DNA of 64,000 nucleotides from Oceanospirillum sp048265165. Lineage in GTDB: Bacteria; Pseudomonadota; Gammaproteobacteria; Pseudomonadales; Halomonadaceae. This document shows, piece after piece, positions 1 to 9,987 of this stretch. The notes beneath the pieces were generated by a model, which was not told where the DNA came from, searched no databases, and worked only from the letters and a program-made list of their open reading frames with translations. The translations under genes were made by a program, and so were the position numbers. The first letter of the stretch is position 1. Each line of letters begins with the position of its first letter. Location of the stretch: assembly GCF_048265165.1 (NCBI RefSeq), contig NZ_JBLXCD010000008.1, positions 1 through 64,000 on the forward strand, written 5' to 3'.

Positions 1-3000
1 AGCTACAGCGAAGATGCCGCGAATACCGCCGATGGTAGCGGTCAGTATGAAACCGTAACCTACGCACCGGATACCGTGACCACCACGATTCTGGATGAGA
101 CGGATAACGATCCGGCAACTCCGGGCGATAATGATAGTGCCTATACCCTGAAGCTGTTTGCCTCGGATGATCAGGGTAATGTCCTGCTGGATGATAATGG
201 TGATCCGGTATCTGCAACTCAGATCCATGAAGATGGCGAAACCAGTGCGTTTTATGTTGTTAAAGCTCTGAATGAGGCCGGTGATTTTGTCGATCTGGAG
301 GGTACTGTTGATGTTCGCTTTGATAATCACACCGCTGAAAGTGGCGATTACCGAATAGAAGGGACAGAAGTTACTTTAGGTCAGGCCTTTAGTGCTAAGG
401 CTGTGGATGATATCTGGGCGGATAACAATGAAACCTTTACTGTTGAGTTAGTGGAAAACTCATACAGTGAAGATGCTGCCTATACCCCTGGTGGTGCTTA
501 TGAAACCGTTACTTATGATGATGCCAGTGTAACCACGACAATTCGTGATCTTGATTTCAGCGGTGTTGAGGATAACCGTAATACTCAGGAAGGTGATGGT
601 GCCGGTGGTGACTGGGAAATACAGCTTCTGGAACATCTTGGTGACATTCACCCGGAAGAAGATTTCTCATCAATCACAGTTTCCGGGATTCCTACCGGAG
701 TGACTCTCAAAGATGAGGATGGAAACGAGCTGACCCCTGTTGGTGGTGAGTATACTGTTTCTGACTGGCAGGAAGCACTGGGTCTGACGATCACGCCACC
801 GGTTGATAGTAGTGAAGATATCTCTCTGGATTATGAATTGTCTCTTGAAGACGGTTCACTGGTGTCTTTTACCCAATCCATTGTGATTACCCCGGAAGCT
901 GATCAGCCTTGGACTCTGGGTGATTTGGAATCTGAAACCGTCACATACCAGGACACGCTTCTGGAAGATTCCGGTTGGCAGCATCTGGATGCTGGCTGGA
1001 CTGACGGAAGCTCGGTATTCAATGAGCTAACAGCCTCTACCGGAGATGCTGACGGCAGTGAAAGTAATACTTGGGTTCGCTTTTATTTTGACAGTGATAC
1101 CAACCTGCCTAATGGCACGCAGCTGAGTTACGAGAGCGATAGTGGTGCTTTAAAATCACACAGTTTCTACCCATCAAAGAATTACTTTGATATCCCGGCG
1201 GATAAGCTTGATACCCTGCAAATTAAAGCGCCCTCTAACTTCAATGGTGAGCTTAGCTTTAAAATAAAAACTGCTGTTCTTGATAGTGATGAGGATGGCC
1301 GTGGTTCTGATAACCGTTGGAGTGATAATGGTCAAACGAATCAGCAATGGGGTGAAGCCGATACTTTGGTGATTAAAGTATCCGGTGACGCTGATCTGGA
1401 TGTTAATCTTATTTCTGCAACCAGTGTTATTGCTCCTGAAGATAGTGGCCGGAATCAGAGCACCGGTGAGCTGACTCAAAATGCAGATGGCACTTATGAT
1501 GTTTCAGAGGCCATCGACCTTGATATTAACTTCCAGGAAGGCCGATACACGAATACTGAAGTTATTGAACTTAAAATAGATGGTATCCCGGCAGATACTT
1601 TTATATTTGATAAGAGCGGTAATCTGTTAAATGGTGACGGTGCTGATGGCAGTCTGGATAGTATCAAAATTGTCCTGGACCCGGATGGACAGCATTATAC
1701 TGCCTCGCCCGGTGACGTTGTACTGACCTCAAAATCAGCTTTCAATGCTTATGTAGAGAACCTTAAATTGGTTCCTGCTCATGACAGCAATGAAGACTTT
1801 ACGCTGACTCTTAACCAGAAATCCACTGAACCCAACTGGGACGGCAGTGTCGGTGGCGAGGCAACTAAAGAGGTTGCCGATACTTTTGAGGTGCAGCTCA
1901 CAAGTGTGGCTGATGAACCTCTGGTGACAGGAACAGACACCCCGATCACTTTGACTGAAAGTGGTAACTGGCAGGATCTGTCAGGCTTCCAGATCGCCTC
2001 CGGTGAAGAGCAACACCTTTCTGAAGAAGTATATGCACTGATTCGCAATGTGCCGAATGATGTTGGCCTGCGTATTGTTGATAGCAATGGTGACGAACTC
2101 TTTGATCAGCTGGTATTGGCGAATGCAGATAGTGGTGGCACAGACTGGCGTATCGATAATGAAACCCTGCAGAAGATTAATGATGGTGACTACAGTATCC
2201 AGCTGAAAACTCCGGATGCGGATTACAGTGGTTCTATAGACTTCGATATTCGCGTTACCGTTCTGGATATTGACCCGAATTCAGGACAGGAAACTGACAC
2301 CCTGATATCGGACCACACTATGAATATCGTGGTGCAACCGGAAGTAGAGGGGTATGGCGATTCTCAGTCGTCCGGCAACGAAGATGAATGGATTGAGCTG
2401 GGGTTAACCGTAGGCTCCAGTGATGGGGATCAGTTAGTTGAAGGTCAATATGAGTATGATGGCAACACTTATGACCTGAAAATTGAGATACCCGGTTTAG
2501 GAGAAACATCTGAAGATATTCAGATTCAGGGCGACGGCCTGGTTATCGATTATGTCAACAACCTGGTTTATCTGGATCAGGGTGATTTAGATTCTGTTGA
2601 GGTTCTTGCACCTCAGCACTCCAATGTGGAACTGTCTGGTATCCAGTTTCATCGGTATCTGAAAGATGATATGGATGATAACTCTACCAGTGCTGAAGAT
2701 ATTCAAGAGGTTGTTACCGGGCATACCGTTAAAGTATCCGGTGTTGCTGATGGTTGGGAGGATACCGATAACGCTGCTAATGGTACGTCCGATGACGTTG
2801 CTGATACAGATTATGATGGCTTCGTTGTGCAGGACGTAACGGGTGGCGATTCGGCAACATCACTGACAGATATTATTGTCCGAAATGACAATGTCGAAGA
2901 CAGCTACCATGAAGATACTGCGGGTACATCGCCATCAGATGATACCTCAGAATCTGAGTACTACATTATTCAGAACCAGAGCGGTGCAGGGAATACTACC

Positions 3001-6000
3001 TGGATGGTTGATGGTGGTATTAATGCTGGTGGTGGTGTTTGGGTTGTGTCGGCTGATGCGCTTGATGCAGCCAATATTAAGATTCTTCAGACTAATGCGG
3101 GTGATGGTTCTCTTAATCTGGAAATTATTCCGGTCAGTCAGGAGAATGATGGGGATATTCTTTTTGATCAGGCCCACACCTTTACTATCGGGTATACCGG
3201 TGGCGATGATCCTATTGCAGATGTTGATGGTGATGGGGAGCTAGTGGTTGATGGCGGCGGCAGCGGCAGCGGGCCTTCCATCGTTGTTAGCAATAAAGAT
3301 ACGGGCTTGGAAGATACATCCTTAACTGATGTGCTGAATGGAACCACTGCAGATGGTGCAAATCTGTCATATGTTATTGATGGCAATGAAACAAACGGTT
3401 CTGTAGATACCAGTGGTATGTACAAGTTGCCCGATGGCAGTTATGTGGGCACCGGCGCTATTAACTTTAACCCTGATGCTGATTTTAACGGCGATGCTGG
3501 CTTTGATGTTGACATTATTGCCACTGACAGCAACGGCAATCAGTCTTTTGTTTCTGAAAATATAACCCTGGATATCAATCCGGTGCTGGATGACGCATCG
3601 GTGAGCGCTGATGGCGGCACAGAGATTGATGATCCTGCCTCTGAAGGCATTGCTCTGAACTTACAGATCAGCTCTTCGGATAACGATGGCTCAGAAGAGC
3701 TTCAGGGAGATGTAACCATTACGCCACAAAGTGGCGGTGCGCTCCGAGGCCCAGGCGTTGTTGATAACGGCGATGGGTCTTACACGGTTGCTGGCGAGCA
3801 TTTAGGCTCAGTTTCTTTTGTGCCTGATGCTTATAGCCACGGTAATTATAGTTTTGATATCAGTTATCAGTGGACAGATATTGATGCTAATGGCGGCTCC
3901 GATGTTTCAGAAGTTATAACAGATACTTTTAGTATTAATCTGGCCTCACAGGTTGACCAAATCGACGTAGATTTAACGCCGACTGCAGATATTGATGAGG
4001 CTGAAGACTACCCATTGGATCTGTCTGTTTTCCAACATGATAGCGATGGCAGCGAGATTGCTTCTGTTAAAATCAGCGGCATACCAGATGCCCTGGTGAT
4101 ACGTGATGCAGCCGGTAACCAGATTGGTAACTACAGTGACAACGGTGATGGCACTGTGAGTATTGTTCTTAAAGGATCGGAAGTACCTGATGGCGGCGGT
4201 CTGGTGCTTCATGACACCACAGGAACCTATGGCGGTGAGTTTAGTGTTGAAGTTTCAGCATTCAGCTTTGATAAGGTTACAAAAGAGATTGAGCAGGGTT
4301 CTGACACGGTTACGTTGACGATTAATCCCGTTGCTAGTGAAATCCTGGAAGTTGATGCTGGCAGTGCTCAGGATAATGAGATTCAGGGCCTTGAAGATAA
4401 CGACGGCATGTCACTTGACCTTGATGTCATCATGTCCGATCTGGATGGCAGTGAGAAGCTGAAGGTTACATTTGGCGAAGAGTTTACCAACGCAGGCTTC
4501 AAGGCTGAATACACTGATAGCCTTGGCCAAACTCAGTTATTGGCTGATGAAAGCCTATTAACTGCGGAAGAGGCACAAAGCATCAAATTGATCCCGCAGG
4601 AAAATTACAGTGGTGATCTGGATCTTGATGTTCATGTTCAGACTGTAGAGATTGATGAGAATGGAGATGTACTGGATATTCTCACTGATGCTGCAACAGT
4701 GACTGTCCATGTTGCCGTTGCCCCTGAGGCTGATAACGTCAGCATCACTAACGTGTCTGATAAAACAGTGACAGAGGATGCATCTGCTGTGGATGTTGGA
4801 CTGGGACTTAATCTGGTTGATAGTGAGTTATTGAATGTAACTCTGACCGGACTGGAGCCAGGCTCTACTGTCAGTGTTGACGGGCAGAGCCAGATTGTTG
4901 GCGGCAATGGTAAAGCAGGTTTTAGCGAATTGACGGAGTCTGATGCTGAAACTCTCAGTATTACACCGCCACAAAATTACAGTGGCACCATGAATATTGA
5001 TATCAATGTAAAAACGGTTGATGGTGATGATGTTCTGGATACGGCGGTAACTCAGTCGTTTAATCTGGACGTAACGCCAGTCGTAGATGGCTTAACTATT
5101 GACTCTGCCGGCGCTGGTGGCCTGGAAGATACCGCTATCGACTTGGGCTTAGACTTGACCCTTGAGGATAGCTCGGAACAGGTTAATGTGACGTTAAGTG
5201 GCCATGAAGCAGGTTCAACCTTCTCCATTAATGGTAACCCTATTGCAGGTACTGCCGATGGCGGTGGTTCTATTACCTTTAACGGCTTAACGGCTTCCCA
5301 AGCGGAGTCTTTGGAAGTGACACCGCCGGAAGATTACAGCGGCACAATGGCGATGAACGTCAGCGTTAAAACCGTTGATGGCGACGATGTTCTGGATACA
5401 GCGGTTACCCGCTCATTTGATATTGAAGTTCTTCCAGAGGCTGATCAGCCAAATCTGGATGATCCTGCGCTTGATAATGAAGTGGATAATGGTGATGGTT
5501 CTTTCACTTATGACCTGGATCTTTCTGCGTCACTCAATGACGACAGTGAATCGCTATCTTTGCGGGTTGATGGCATACCGGATGGCAGCTCATTAACGAA
5601 CAGTAATGGTGATAGTCTCACAATCACAGACGGTTCGATTACACTCTCACCGGATCAGTTAGCGGGCCTGAAATTAACCAGTCCTGAACCTCTTGTTTCC
5701 GATGGTGCTGGCGGCCTGAATATAGAGGCAACGGCTATCTCTACAGAGGATATGGGGACTGCTGGTACTGGTGATGATGCGAGTGCTATTCAGACTAAAA
5801 CGATTGTTGATGGCGTGATTGAAGGCATTGCTTATACAACATCTTCTGGTCTGACCGGTTTAACCGATGAAGAAGGTAACTTTGAATATCGGGAGGGTGA
5901 TTCTGTAACCTTTAATATTGGGGATGTGGTGATTGGGACAGCCGCACCAGATGATCTTGATCAGTCCAATATTTTCTTGCAGGATATGGCGGACGTATCC

Positions 6001-7047
6001 CGTGCTGACCTGAATGATGAATATGTTGAAAACATGGCCGTCTTTCTGCAGTCGCTGGATGCGGATGGTGATGCGGATAACGGCATTACCGTTACCCCGG
6101 AAACGCATGCAGCATATGAAGATGTATCTTTAGACTTGAGTACAGCCACCGAAGCTGACGTGCGTGATGCGGTTGAGCTGGCCGGCAAAACAGCGATCTC
6201 TGAAGAGCAGGCGATGGATCATGTTCAGAGAATGCTCCAGGAGCATGGTGGGCAAACAGAGTTTGAAGAGCATCTTGATGATGATTTACCCGCTGATGGC
6301 TCTTTACCCGCTGATGGCTCTTTACCCGCTGATGGCTCTTCTCCTGTTGAGGACCCTCTAATCACGGGCAGTTTCGCCAAAGAGCCGATTGAAGGGCTAA
6401 GTTACGAAACCAGTTCAGGGCTGGCCGGGGAGCTTGATCACGGTGCTTTCAACTATCAGGATGGAGATACTATCAACCTTTATGCTGATGGTCAGCTGGT
6501 TGCGGTATTCGATGCTGATGAGGTCGGAAATGACCGGGTCATTACCTTCGAAGAAGCAGATTTCCTTGTAAGTCAGGATGAGCTGGGTCAACTGTTAGCT
6601 GATGAAGATCAGCCCATGGCAGCTGAGTCTGAGCTGGAATCTGTTACAGAAGCTGAGTCTGGTTACGATATGACAGAAGAGTCTGAAATCGATACAGATG
6701 CTGCGCAGCCTGAGCCTGATATGGAACAAGCTGAGCCTGATACGGCAGAAGAGCCTGAACTTACGCTGGCAGGTAATTCGGAGAGCGACTTCGGCATTCC
6801 TGAGCAGGAGGAGTTTGATCTTACCGGTGAAAACGATCTCTTCCTCTTTGGAGAAAGTCAGAGTCAGGGGCTGATGGATGCGCTGGAGAACGGTGTACAG
6901 CAACCTGTCTCGGATCAGGGATGGTATGGTGAGATTGAAGCAGACCAGAGTCATGGTGATACCGAGAACTTTGGTGATCTTGATGTTGATAGCATGGTCG
7001 ATGAAACAGGCTATCTGTCAGATGATGATCAACCCTGTGAGTGGTAA
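1..7047 (+). CDS. Giant repeat-containing T1SS-type adhesin, 3' part
   Basis: The reading frame is already open at base 1, so this is the C-terminal part (about 2,350 residues) of a larger protein. It is very acidic, rich in Asp, Gly, Ser and Thr, and built from tandem beta-sandwich repeats. The first ~170 residues look like Calx-beta-type repeats (motif YETVTYDDASVTTTI). Most of the rest resembles T1SS-143/cadherin-like repeats with the recurring phrase 'LTITPP...S(E/G)D'. Near the end are two domains beginning 'IEG(I/L)(A/S)Y(T/E)TSSGL', separated by a tandem (LPADGS)3 linker, then an acidic tail ending in CEW. Such proteins are usually large biofilm adhesins exported by a type I secretion system. 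I see no RTX nonapeptide run. The exporter and N-terminal retention module would lie outside the window. A strong terminator follows, then an OmpA-like gene on the same strand. The function is inferred from architecture only. Confidence 0.8.
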   Translation, partial: SYSEDAANTADGSGQYETVTYAPDTVTTTILDETDNDPATPGDNDSAYTLKLFASDDQGNVLLDDNGDPVSATQIHEDGETSAFYVVKALNEAGDFVDLEGTVDVRFDNHTAESGDYRIEGTEVTLGQAFSAKAVDDIWADNNETFTVELVENSYSEDAAYTPGGAYETVTYDDASVTTTIRDLDFSGVEDNRNTQEGDGAGGDWEIQLLEHLGDIHPEEDFSSITVSGIPTGVTLKDEDGNELTPVGGEYTVSDWQEALGLTITPPVDSSEDISLDYELSLEDGSLVSFTQSIVITPEADQPWTLGDLESETVTYQDTLLEDSGWQHLDAGWTDGSSVFNELTASTGDADGSESNTWVRFYFDSDTNLPNGTQLSYESDSGALKSHSFYPSKNYFDIPADKLDTLQIKAPSNFNGELSFKIKTAVLDSDEDGRGSDNRWSDNGQTNQQWGEADTLVIKVSGDADLDVNLISATSVIAPEDSGRNQSTGELTQNADGTYDVSEAIDLDINFQEGRYTNTEVIELKIDGIPADTFIFDKSGNLLNGDGADGSLDSIKIVLDPDGQHYTASPGDVVLTSKSAFNAYVENLKLVPAHDSNEDFTLTLNQKSTEPNWDGSVGGEATKEVADTFEVQLTSVADEPLVTGTDTPITLTESGNWQDLSGFQIASGEEQHLSEEVYALIRNVPNDVGLRIVDSNGDELFDQLVLANADSGGTDWRIDNETLQKINDGDYSIQLKTPDADYSGSIDFDIRVTVLDIDPNSGQETDTLISDHTMNIVVQPEVEGYGDSQSSGNEDEWIELGLTVGSSDGDQLVEGQYEYDGNTYDLKIEIPGLGETSEDIQIQGDGLVIDYVNNLVYLDQGDLDSVEVLAPQHSNVELSGIQFHRYLKDDMDDNSTSAEDIQEVVTGHTVKVSGVADGWEDTDNAANGTSDDVADTDYDGFVVQDVTGGDSATSLTDIIVRNDNVEDSYHEDTAGTSPSDDTSESEYYIIQNQSGAGNTTWMVDGGINAGGGVWVVSADALDAANIKILQTNAGDGSLNLEIIPVSQENDGDILFDQAHTFTIGYTGGDDPIADVDGDGELVVDGGGSGSGPSIVVSNKDTGLEDTSLTDVLNGTTADGANLSYVIDGNETNGSVDTSGMYKLPDGSYVGTGAINFNPDADFNGDAGFDVDIIATDSNGNQSFVSENITLDINPVLDDASVSADGGTEIDDPASEGIALNLQISSSDNDGSEELQGDVTITPQSGGALRGPGVVDNGDGSYTVAGEHLGSVSFVPDAYSHGNYSFDISYQWTDIDANGGSDVSEVITDTFSINLASQVDQIDVDLTPTADIDEAEDYPLDLSVFQHDSDGSEIASVKISGIPDALVIRDAAGNQIGNYSDNGDGTVSIVLKGSEVPDGGGLVLHDTTGTYGGEFSVEVSAFSFDKVTKEIEQGSDTVTLTINPVASEILEVDAGSAQDNEIQGLEDNDGMSLDLDVIMSDLDGSEKLKVTFGEEFTNAGFKAEYTDSLGQTQLLADESLLTAEEAQSIKLIPQENYSGDLDLDVHVQTVEIDENGDVLDILTDAATVTVHVAVAPEADNVSITNVSDKTVTEDASAVDVGLGLNLVDSELLNVTLTGLEPGSTVSVDGQSQIVGGNGKAGFSELTESDAETLSITPPQNYSGTMNIDINVKTVDGDDVLDTAVTQSFNLDVTPVVDGLTIDSAGAGGLEDTAIDLGLDLTLEDSSEQVNVTLSGHEAGSTFSINGNPIAGTADGGGSITFNGLTASQAESLEVTPPEDYSGTMAMNVSVKTVDGDDVLDTAVTRSFDIEVLPEADQPNLDDPALDNEVDNGDGSFTYDLDLSASLNDDSESLSLRVDGIPDGSSLTNSNGDSLTITDGSITLSPDQLAGLKLTSPEPLVSDGAGGLNIEATAISTEDMGTAGTGDDASAIQTKTIVDGVIEGIAYTTSSGLTGLTDEEGNFEYREGDSVTFNIGDVVIGTAAPDDLDQSNIFLQDMADVSRADLNDEYVENMAVFLQSLDADGDADNGITVTPETHAAYEDVSLDLSTATEADVRDAVELAGKTAISEEQAMDHVQRMLQEHGGQTEFEEHLDDDLPADGSLPADGSLPADGSSPVEDPLITGSFAKEPIEGLSYETSSGLAGELDHGAFNYQDGDTINLYADGQLVAVFDADEVGNDRVITFEEADFLVSQDELGQLLADEDQPMAAESELESVTEAESGYDMTEESEIDTDAAQPEPDMEQAEPDTAEEPELTLAGNSESDFGIPEQEEFDLTGENDLFLFGESQSQGLMDALENGVQQPVSDQGWYGEIEADQSHGDTENFGDLDVDSMVDETGYLSDDDQPCEW
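4732..5442 (+). repeat. Two tandem near-copies of a ~350 bp adhesin domain
   Basis: Two consecutive domains of about 118 residues align along their whole length. They share 'NVTL(T/S)G.E(P/A)GST', '(I/V)TPP(Q/E)(N/D)YSGTM' and 'VKTVDGDDVLDTAVT(Q/R)SF'. The DNA of the last motif, near 5010 and near 5369, is also largely conserved, which points to a fairly recent internal duplication. Confidence 0.75.
6286..6342 (+). repeat. 18-bp tandem repeat encoding (LPADGS)3
   Basis: Three consecutive copies of an 18-bp unit (ttacccgctgatggctct) lie in frame inside the adhesin gene. They encode Leu-Pro-Ala-Asp-Gly-Ser repeats between the two C-terminal domains. The copies are identical at the DNA level, so slippage could change linker length. 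Confidence 0.85.
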
Positions 7048-7069
7048 GACACTCATGATGTAAAAAGTG

Positions 7070-7101
7070 GCATGGGGTGGTTACATCCCATGCTTTTTTT
7101 T
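7070..7101 (+). terminator. Rho-independent terminator after the adhesin gene
   Basis: A 10-bp stem (GCATGGGGTG with CATCCCATGC, one G:U pair) with a four-base loop is followed by eight T residues. It separates the adhesin gene from the OmpA-like gene. Confidence 0.85.
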
Positions 7102-7150
7102 GTTCTTTAATTGTGCAGCTGCCGAGGCAGTTTTGAATTTGGGGTTTGAG

Positions 7151-8194
7151 ATGCGAGCCAGCAAGCTTTTGTTAATGACGGGAATGGTGTTAGCACCGGG
7201 GTTGGTCTCAGCTCAGGAAGGTGTCTACATCGGTGGTTTTTATGAAGCCGTTGCCACGGACAGTAAAAAGAAAACAGACGCGGACTTTGATTATCTTGAT
7301 GGAGGCCAGGGCCCAGGGCTTGAACTTGGCGTGTTTTTTACCCCGAGCTGGGGGGCACGTCTTGAATGGGGGCAGCAGGATTATGATCGTGCATCAGGGC
7401 TGGCATCGGGTAGTGATGAACGTCGGTTAGGCCTTGATCTGATGTACCGGTTTACAGAGAAGAATCATGCCTATGTCTTTGCAGGCATTAAAAGCGTGAC
7501 GCCAGGTGTTGGGCACTCTGTCGCTAACGCCGGTCTTGGCGGGAGTCTGCCGCTGTCATCCCGTTGGTCACTCTTTGCTGAAGGGGTTGCATACCAGGGA
7601 GTGAAGACAGATTTTACCGATATAGGGGCAAAAGCAGGTGTTCGCTATCAGTTTTATACCAGTGAGCATGGTTTTCTGACTCCCCATAAACCAGTGCGCA
7701 CAGTGGTGACATCTGTGCCGGAATCGGATCTGGATCGGGACGGCGTGATTGATCGTTTGGATCTGTGCCCAGGAACACCTGCCAAATACCTGGTGAATGA
7801 GGACGGTTGTACGATAGCCGAGCAGTTTGTGGTCTCGATGCAGCTGAATATTCTTTTCCCGAATGATTCCTCAGAGCTGGCTCCGGAGTATTATCCAGAG
7901 ATCCAAGAGGTTGCAGATTTTATGGCAAGTCGACCTGATACAGCGGTTGAGATTGGAGGGCATACATCGGCACCGGCGAGTTTTGAATATAACCTGGCCT
8001 TGTCCCGTGCCCGTGCTGAAGCTGTGAGTCGGGTATTGATTGAAGAGTTTAAGGTTGATCCGCAGCGGGTACGTAGCAAAGGATATGGTGAGTCGAGATT
8101 GTTAGATCCGGCAGACAACGAAGCGGCCCATAGCAAGAACCGGCGAATAGAAGCGGTTATTTATGCGGTTGAGATGCAAAAGCTGACACGCTGA
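7151..8194 (+). CDS. OmpA-family outer-membrane protein
   Basis: A 347-residue outer-membrane protein. The start at 7151 places a signal peptide at the N-terminus (MRASKLLLMTGMVLAPG...VSAQ, cleavage after SAQ). The longer frame from 7067 adds 28 residues that run through the upstream terminator, so I reject that start. Residues ~20-175 form an OmpA-like beta-barrel. A TSP3-like calcium segment follows (DLDRDGVIDRLDLCPGTP). The last ~115 residues are an OmpA peptidoglycan-binding domain (IGGHTS..., LSRARAEAV, SKGYGES, NRRIEAVI). The domain order fits an OprF/OmpA-type protein anchoring the outer membrane to peptidoglycan. Its position directly after a giant adhesin gene suggests a role in surface attachment, but this is inference. 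Confidence 0.85.
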   Translation: MRASKLLLMTGMVLAPGLVSAQEGVYIGGFYEAVATDSKKKTDADFDYLDGGQGPGLELGVFFTPSWGARLEWGQQDYDRASGLASGSDERRLGLDLMYRFTEKNHAYVFAGIKSVTPGVGHSVANAGLGGSLPLSSRWSLFAEGVAYQGVKTDFTDIGAKAGVRYQFYTSEHGFLTPHKPVRTVVTSVPESDLDRDGVIDRLDLCPGTPAKYLVNEDGCTIAEQFVVSMQLNILFPNDSSELAPEYYPEIQEVADFMASRPDTAVEIGGHTSAPASFEYNLALSRARAEAVSRVLIEEFKVDPQRVRSKGYGESRLLDPADNEAAHSKNRRIEAVIYAVEMQKLTR

Positions 8195-8223
8195 CAGATT
8201 CTGCTTTAATGGGTTTATTGCTT

Positions 8224-8255
8224 ATCCGGGGAAGATTTAATTCCCCGGATTTTTT
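8224..8255. terminator. Terminator between convergent ompA-like and GGDEF genes
   Basis: A 10-bp perfect stem (ATCCGGGGAA with TTCCCCGGAT), a 7-nt loop and a run of T on the + strand. It lies between the end of the OmpA-like gene and the 3' end of the minus-strand cyclase gene. The minus strand also carries T residues after the stem, so it may act in both directions. Confidence 0.8.
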
Positions 8256-8281
8256 ATGGAGCATTACCTGGTTCAGCTATT

Positions 8282-9829
8282 TCAGCTATCTTTTTTTATA
8301 GCCCTTCTCTCGAAGCGGTCTGTTTTATTGCAAGCAAAAACGAACGTGTCTTTGCCGGACCGTTTAGCTTCATACATCGCCCGATCTGCCATTTGAACCA
8401 GACTATTGCCCGATGATGCGTCATGATCCGGGTATAGAGCGATACCCAGACTGCAGGACAGATTGGTTAAGCGGTGGCCCTCCAGCTCATATGGGCTATG
8501 CAGGTGGGCCAGGATATGCTCAGCGACCAAGGCTGCAGCATGATGATCAGTCAGGTGGTCGATCAGTAATGCAAACTCATCGCCGCCCATCCTGGCGCAG
8601 GTGTCGGACTCCCTGACCGCCGCTTGCAGGCGTTTTGCGACCTCTATCAGAAGGGCATCACCGATATGGTGACCGTACTGATCGTTAACCTCTTTGAAAC
8701 CATCCAGGTCGAGAAACATAACAGCAAAACTGTCTGGACTGCGTTTCGCACTCACCAATGCATGATTAAGGCGCTCATAGAACAGAGAGCGGTTTGCAAG
8801 GTGGGTTAACTGATCATAGTGGGCCATGTGTTCCAGCTGCAGAAGTGTACGCTTTGCACCGGATATATCCTGCAGAATGCCGCAGATTCTTACAGGGTTG
8901 CCGGATCTGTCCTGTTTAACAATGCGCCCTCTGTCGAGAACCCACACCCAGTGTCCCTGCTGATGACGTATTCTGTATTCGGATTGATAGTAATCTTCTT
9001 TACCGCTCAGGTGATCATTTAGCTGGAGTCGTATTGCTTCAAGATCATCCTGGTGAATCATAGATTCAAGTTTTGACAGCGTCAGTGGCTCTAGCTCTTC
9101 CGTTTTAAAACCGGCAATTTCGGCCCACCGCTGATTGATCGCAATGTGTTCAGAAAGGCAGTCCCACTCCCAGGTGCCGGCATTTGTACCCCAGATAATA
9201 TCATCCAGTCTTGTCTTCTCTGCCTGAAGTTGTGAGGCATGAAGGCGTTTCCTGTACAGCAGGTAGGCCATAGCCGTTGTTGCGAACAGCAGAGAGACCA
9301 AGGCAATCGCTAGTAGGGTATAGATAAAAAGATCTTTTGAGCGAAGATGGCTCAGCTGTTTCTGAACCATATCTTCCAGCTGGTTCTGGTAATGCCAGAG
9401 ACTATCTTCTGCGGCTCTCAGGTCATTAATATCGGTAATAATAGAGAAAAGGTAGTTCTTCTTATTCTGCTCAAAGGGAACAGCAGAGACTTCAACGGTC
9501 CTGACCGAATCATCAGCCAGTTTGTGACGAAAAATAAAGTAGTTGCGGTTTTCTTTGCGAGCTAACTCACGTTCAGCCGCCACAGCTTCAGGAGATAAGG
9601 TATTAATTTCCTGAATATACATCTGCTGTAGTTTATTTTTGCTATAACCGTAGTACTCAGAAGCAGCTTGGTTTGCCCGGAATATTTTGCCACTTTCAGG
9701 CTCAATAAGCAGCATAACGACAGCGTGTTTCTCGAACAGGCTGTCAAAGGTATCAGCCCGTAAAAAGGATGAAAAAGATACCAATAACAACAGAAAAAAA
9801 ACAATAATATAGTGCTTCAGTGAAACCAT
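8282..9829 (-). CDS. Membrane PAS-PAS-GGDEF diguanylate cyclase
   Basis: Predicted to make cyclic di-GMP from two GTP. I place the start at the ATG at 9829 (MVSLKHYIIVFFLLLL), which has an AGAGGT ribosome site; the frame extends 22 codons further upstream without a good site. The ~515-residue protein has an N-terminal signal or membrane segment. A PAS domain follows (ANQAASEYYGYSKNKLQQM...), then a second TM segment (LFIYTLLAIALVSLLFATTA). A second PAS/PAC domain comes next (GTWEWDCL... to GILQDISGAKR). The C-terminal GGDEF domain has an intact RMGGDEF active-site loop and the DQLTHLANR start motif. No EAL domain is present. It stands alone, divergent from the MscS gene. The first PAS domain lies between the two hydrophobic segments and so is probably periplasmic. 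The ligand is unknown. Confidence 0.88.
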   Translation of the reverse strand: MVSLKHYIIVFFLLLLVSFSSFLRADTFDSLFEKHAVVMLLIEPESGKIFRANQAASEYYGYSKNKLQQMYIQEINTLSPEAVAAERELARKENRNYFIFRHKLADDSVRTVEVSAVPFEQNKKNYLFSIITDINDLRAAEDSLWHYQNQLEDMVQKQLSHLRSKDLFIYTLLAIALVSLLFATTAMAYLLYRKRLHASQLQAEKTRLDDIIWGTNAGTWEWDCLSEHIAINQRWAEIAGFKTEELEPLTLSKLESMIHQDDLEAIRLQLNDHLSGKEDYYQSEYRIRHQQGHWVWVLDRGRIVKQDRSGNPVRICGILQDISGAKRTLLQLEHMAHYDQLTHLANRSLFYERLNHALVSAKRSPDSFAVMFLDLDGFKEVNDQYGHHIGDALLIEVAKRLQAAVRESDTCARMGGDEFALLIDHLTDHHAAALVAEHILAHLHSPYELEGHRLTNLSCSLGIALYPDHDASSGNSLVQMADRAMYEAKRSGKDTFVFACNKTDRFERRAIKKDS

Positions 9830-9987
9830 AGCTTTACCTCTGTTATTCTTGTCATCTGCGGAAACACACCAAAGCCTGACATCGCTACCGATCATATTTC
9901 TGACAGAGATATCTGCTTTTTATTGGGCTAAGCATAAAAAATCCCGTATACCCGAAGTTTATTCATTATTGATTACTTGAGGATGCT

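Noticed and set aside
7067..7150. N-terminal extension of the OmpA-like protein
   Set aside because: It runs through the terminator hairpin and T-run of the preceding gene and precedes a clean signal peptide at 7151.
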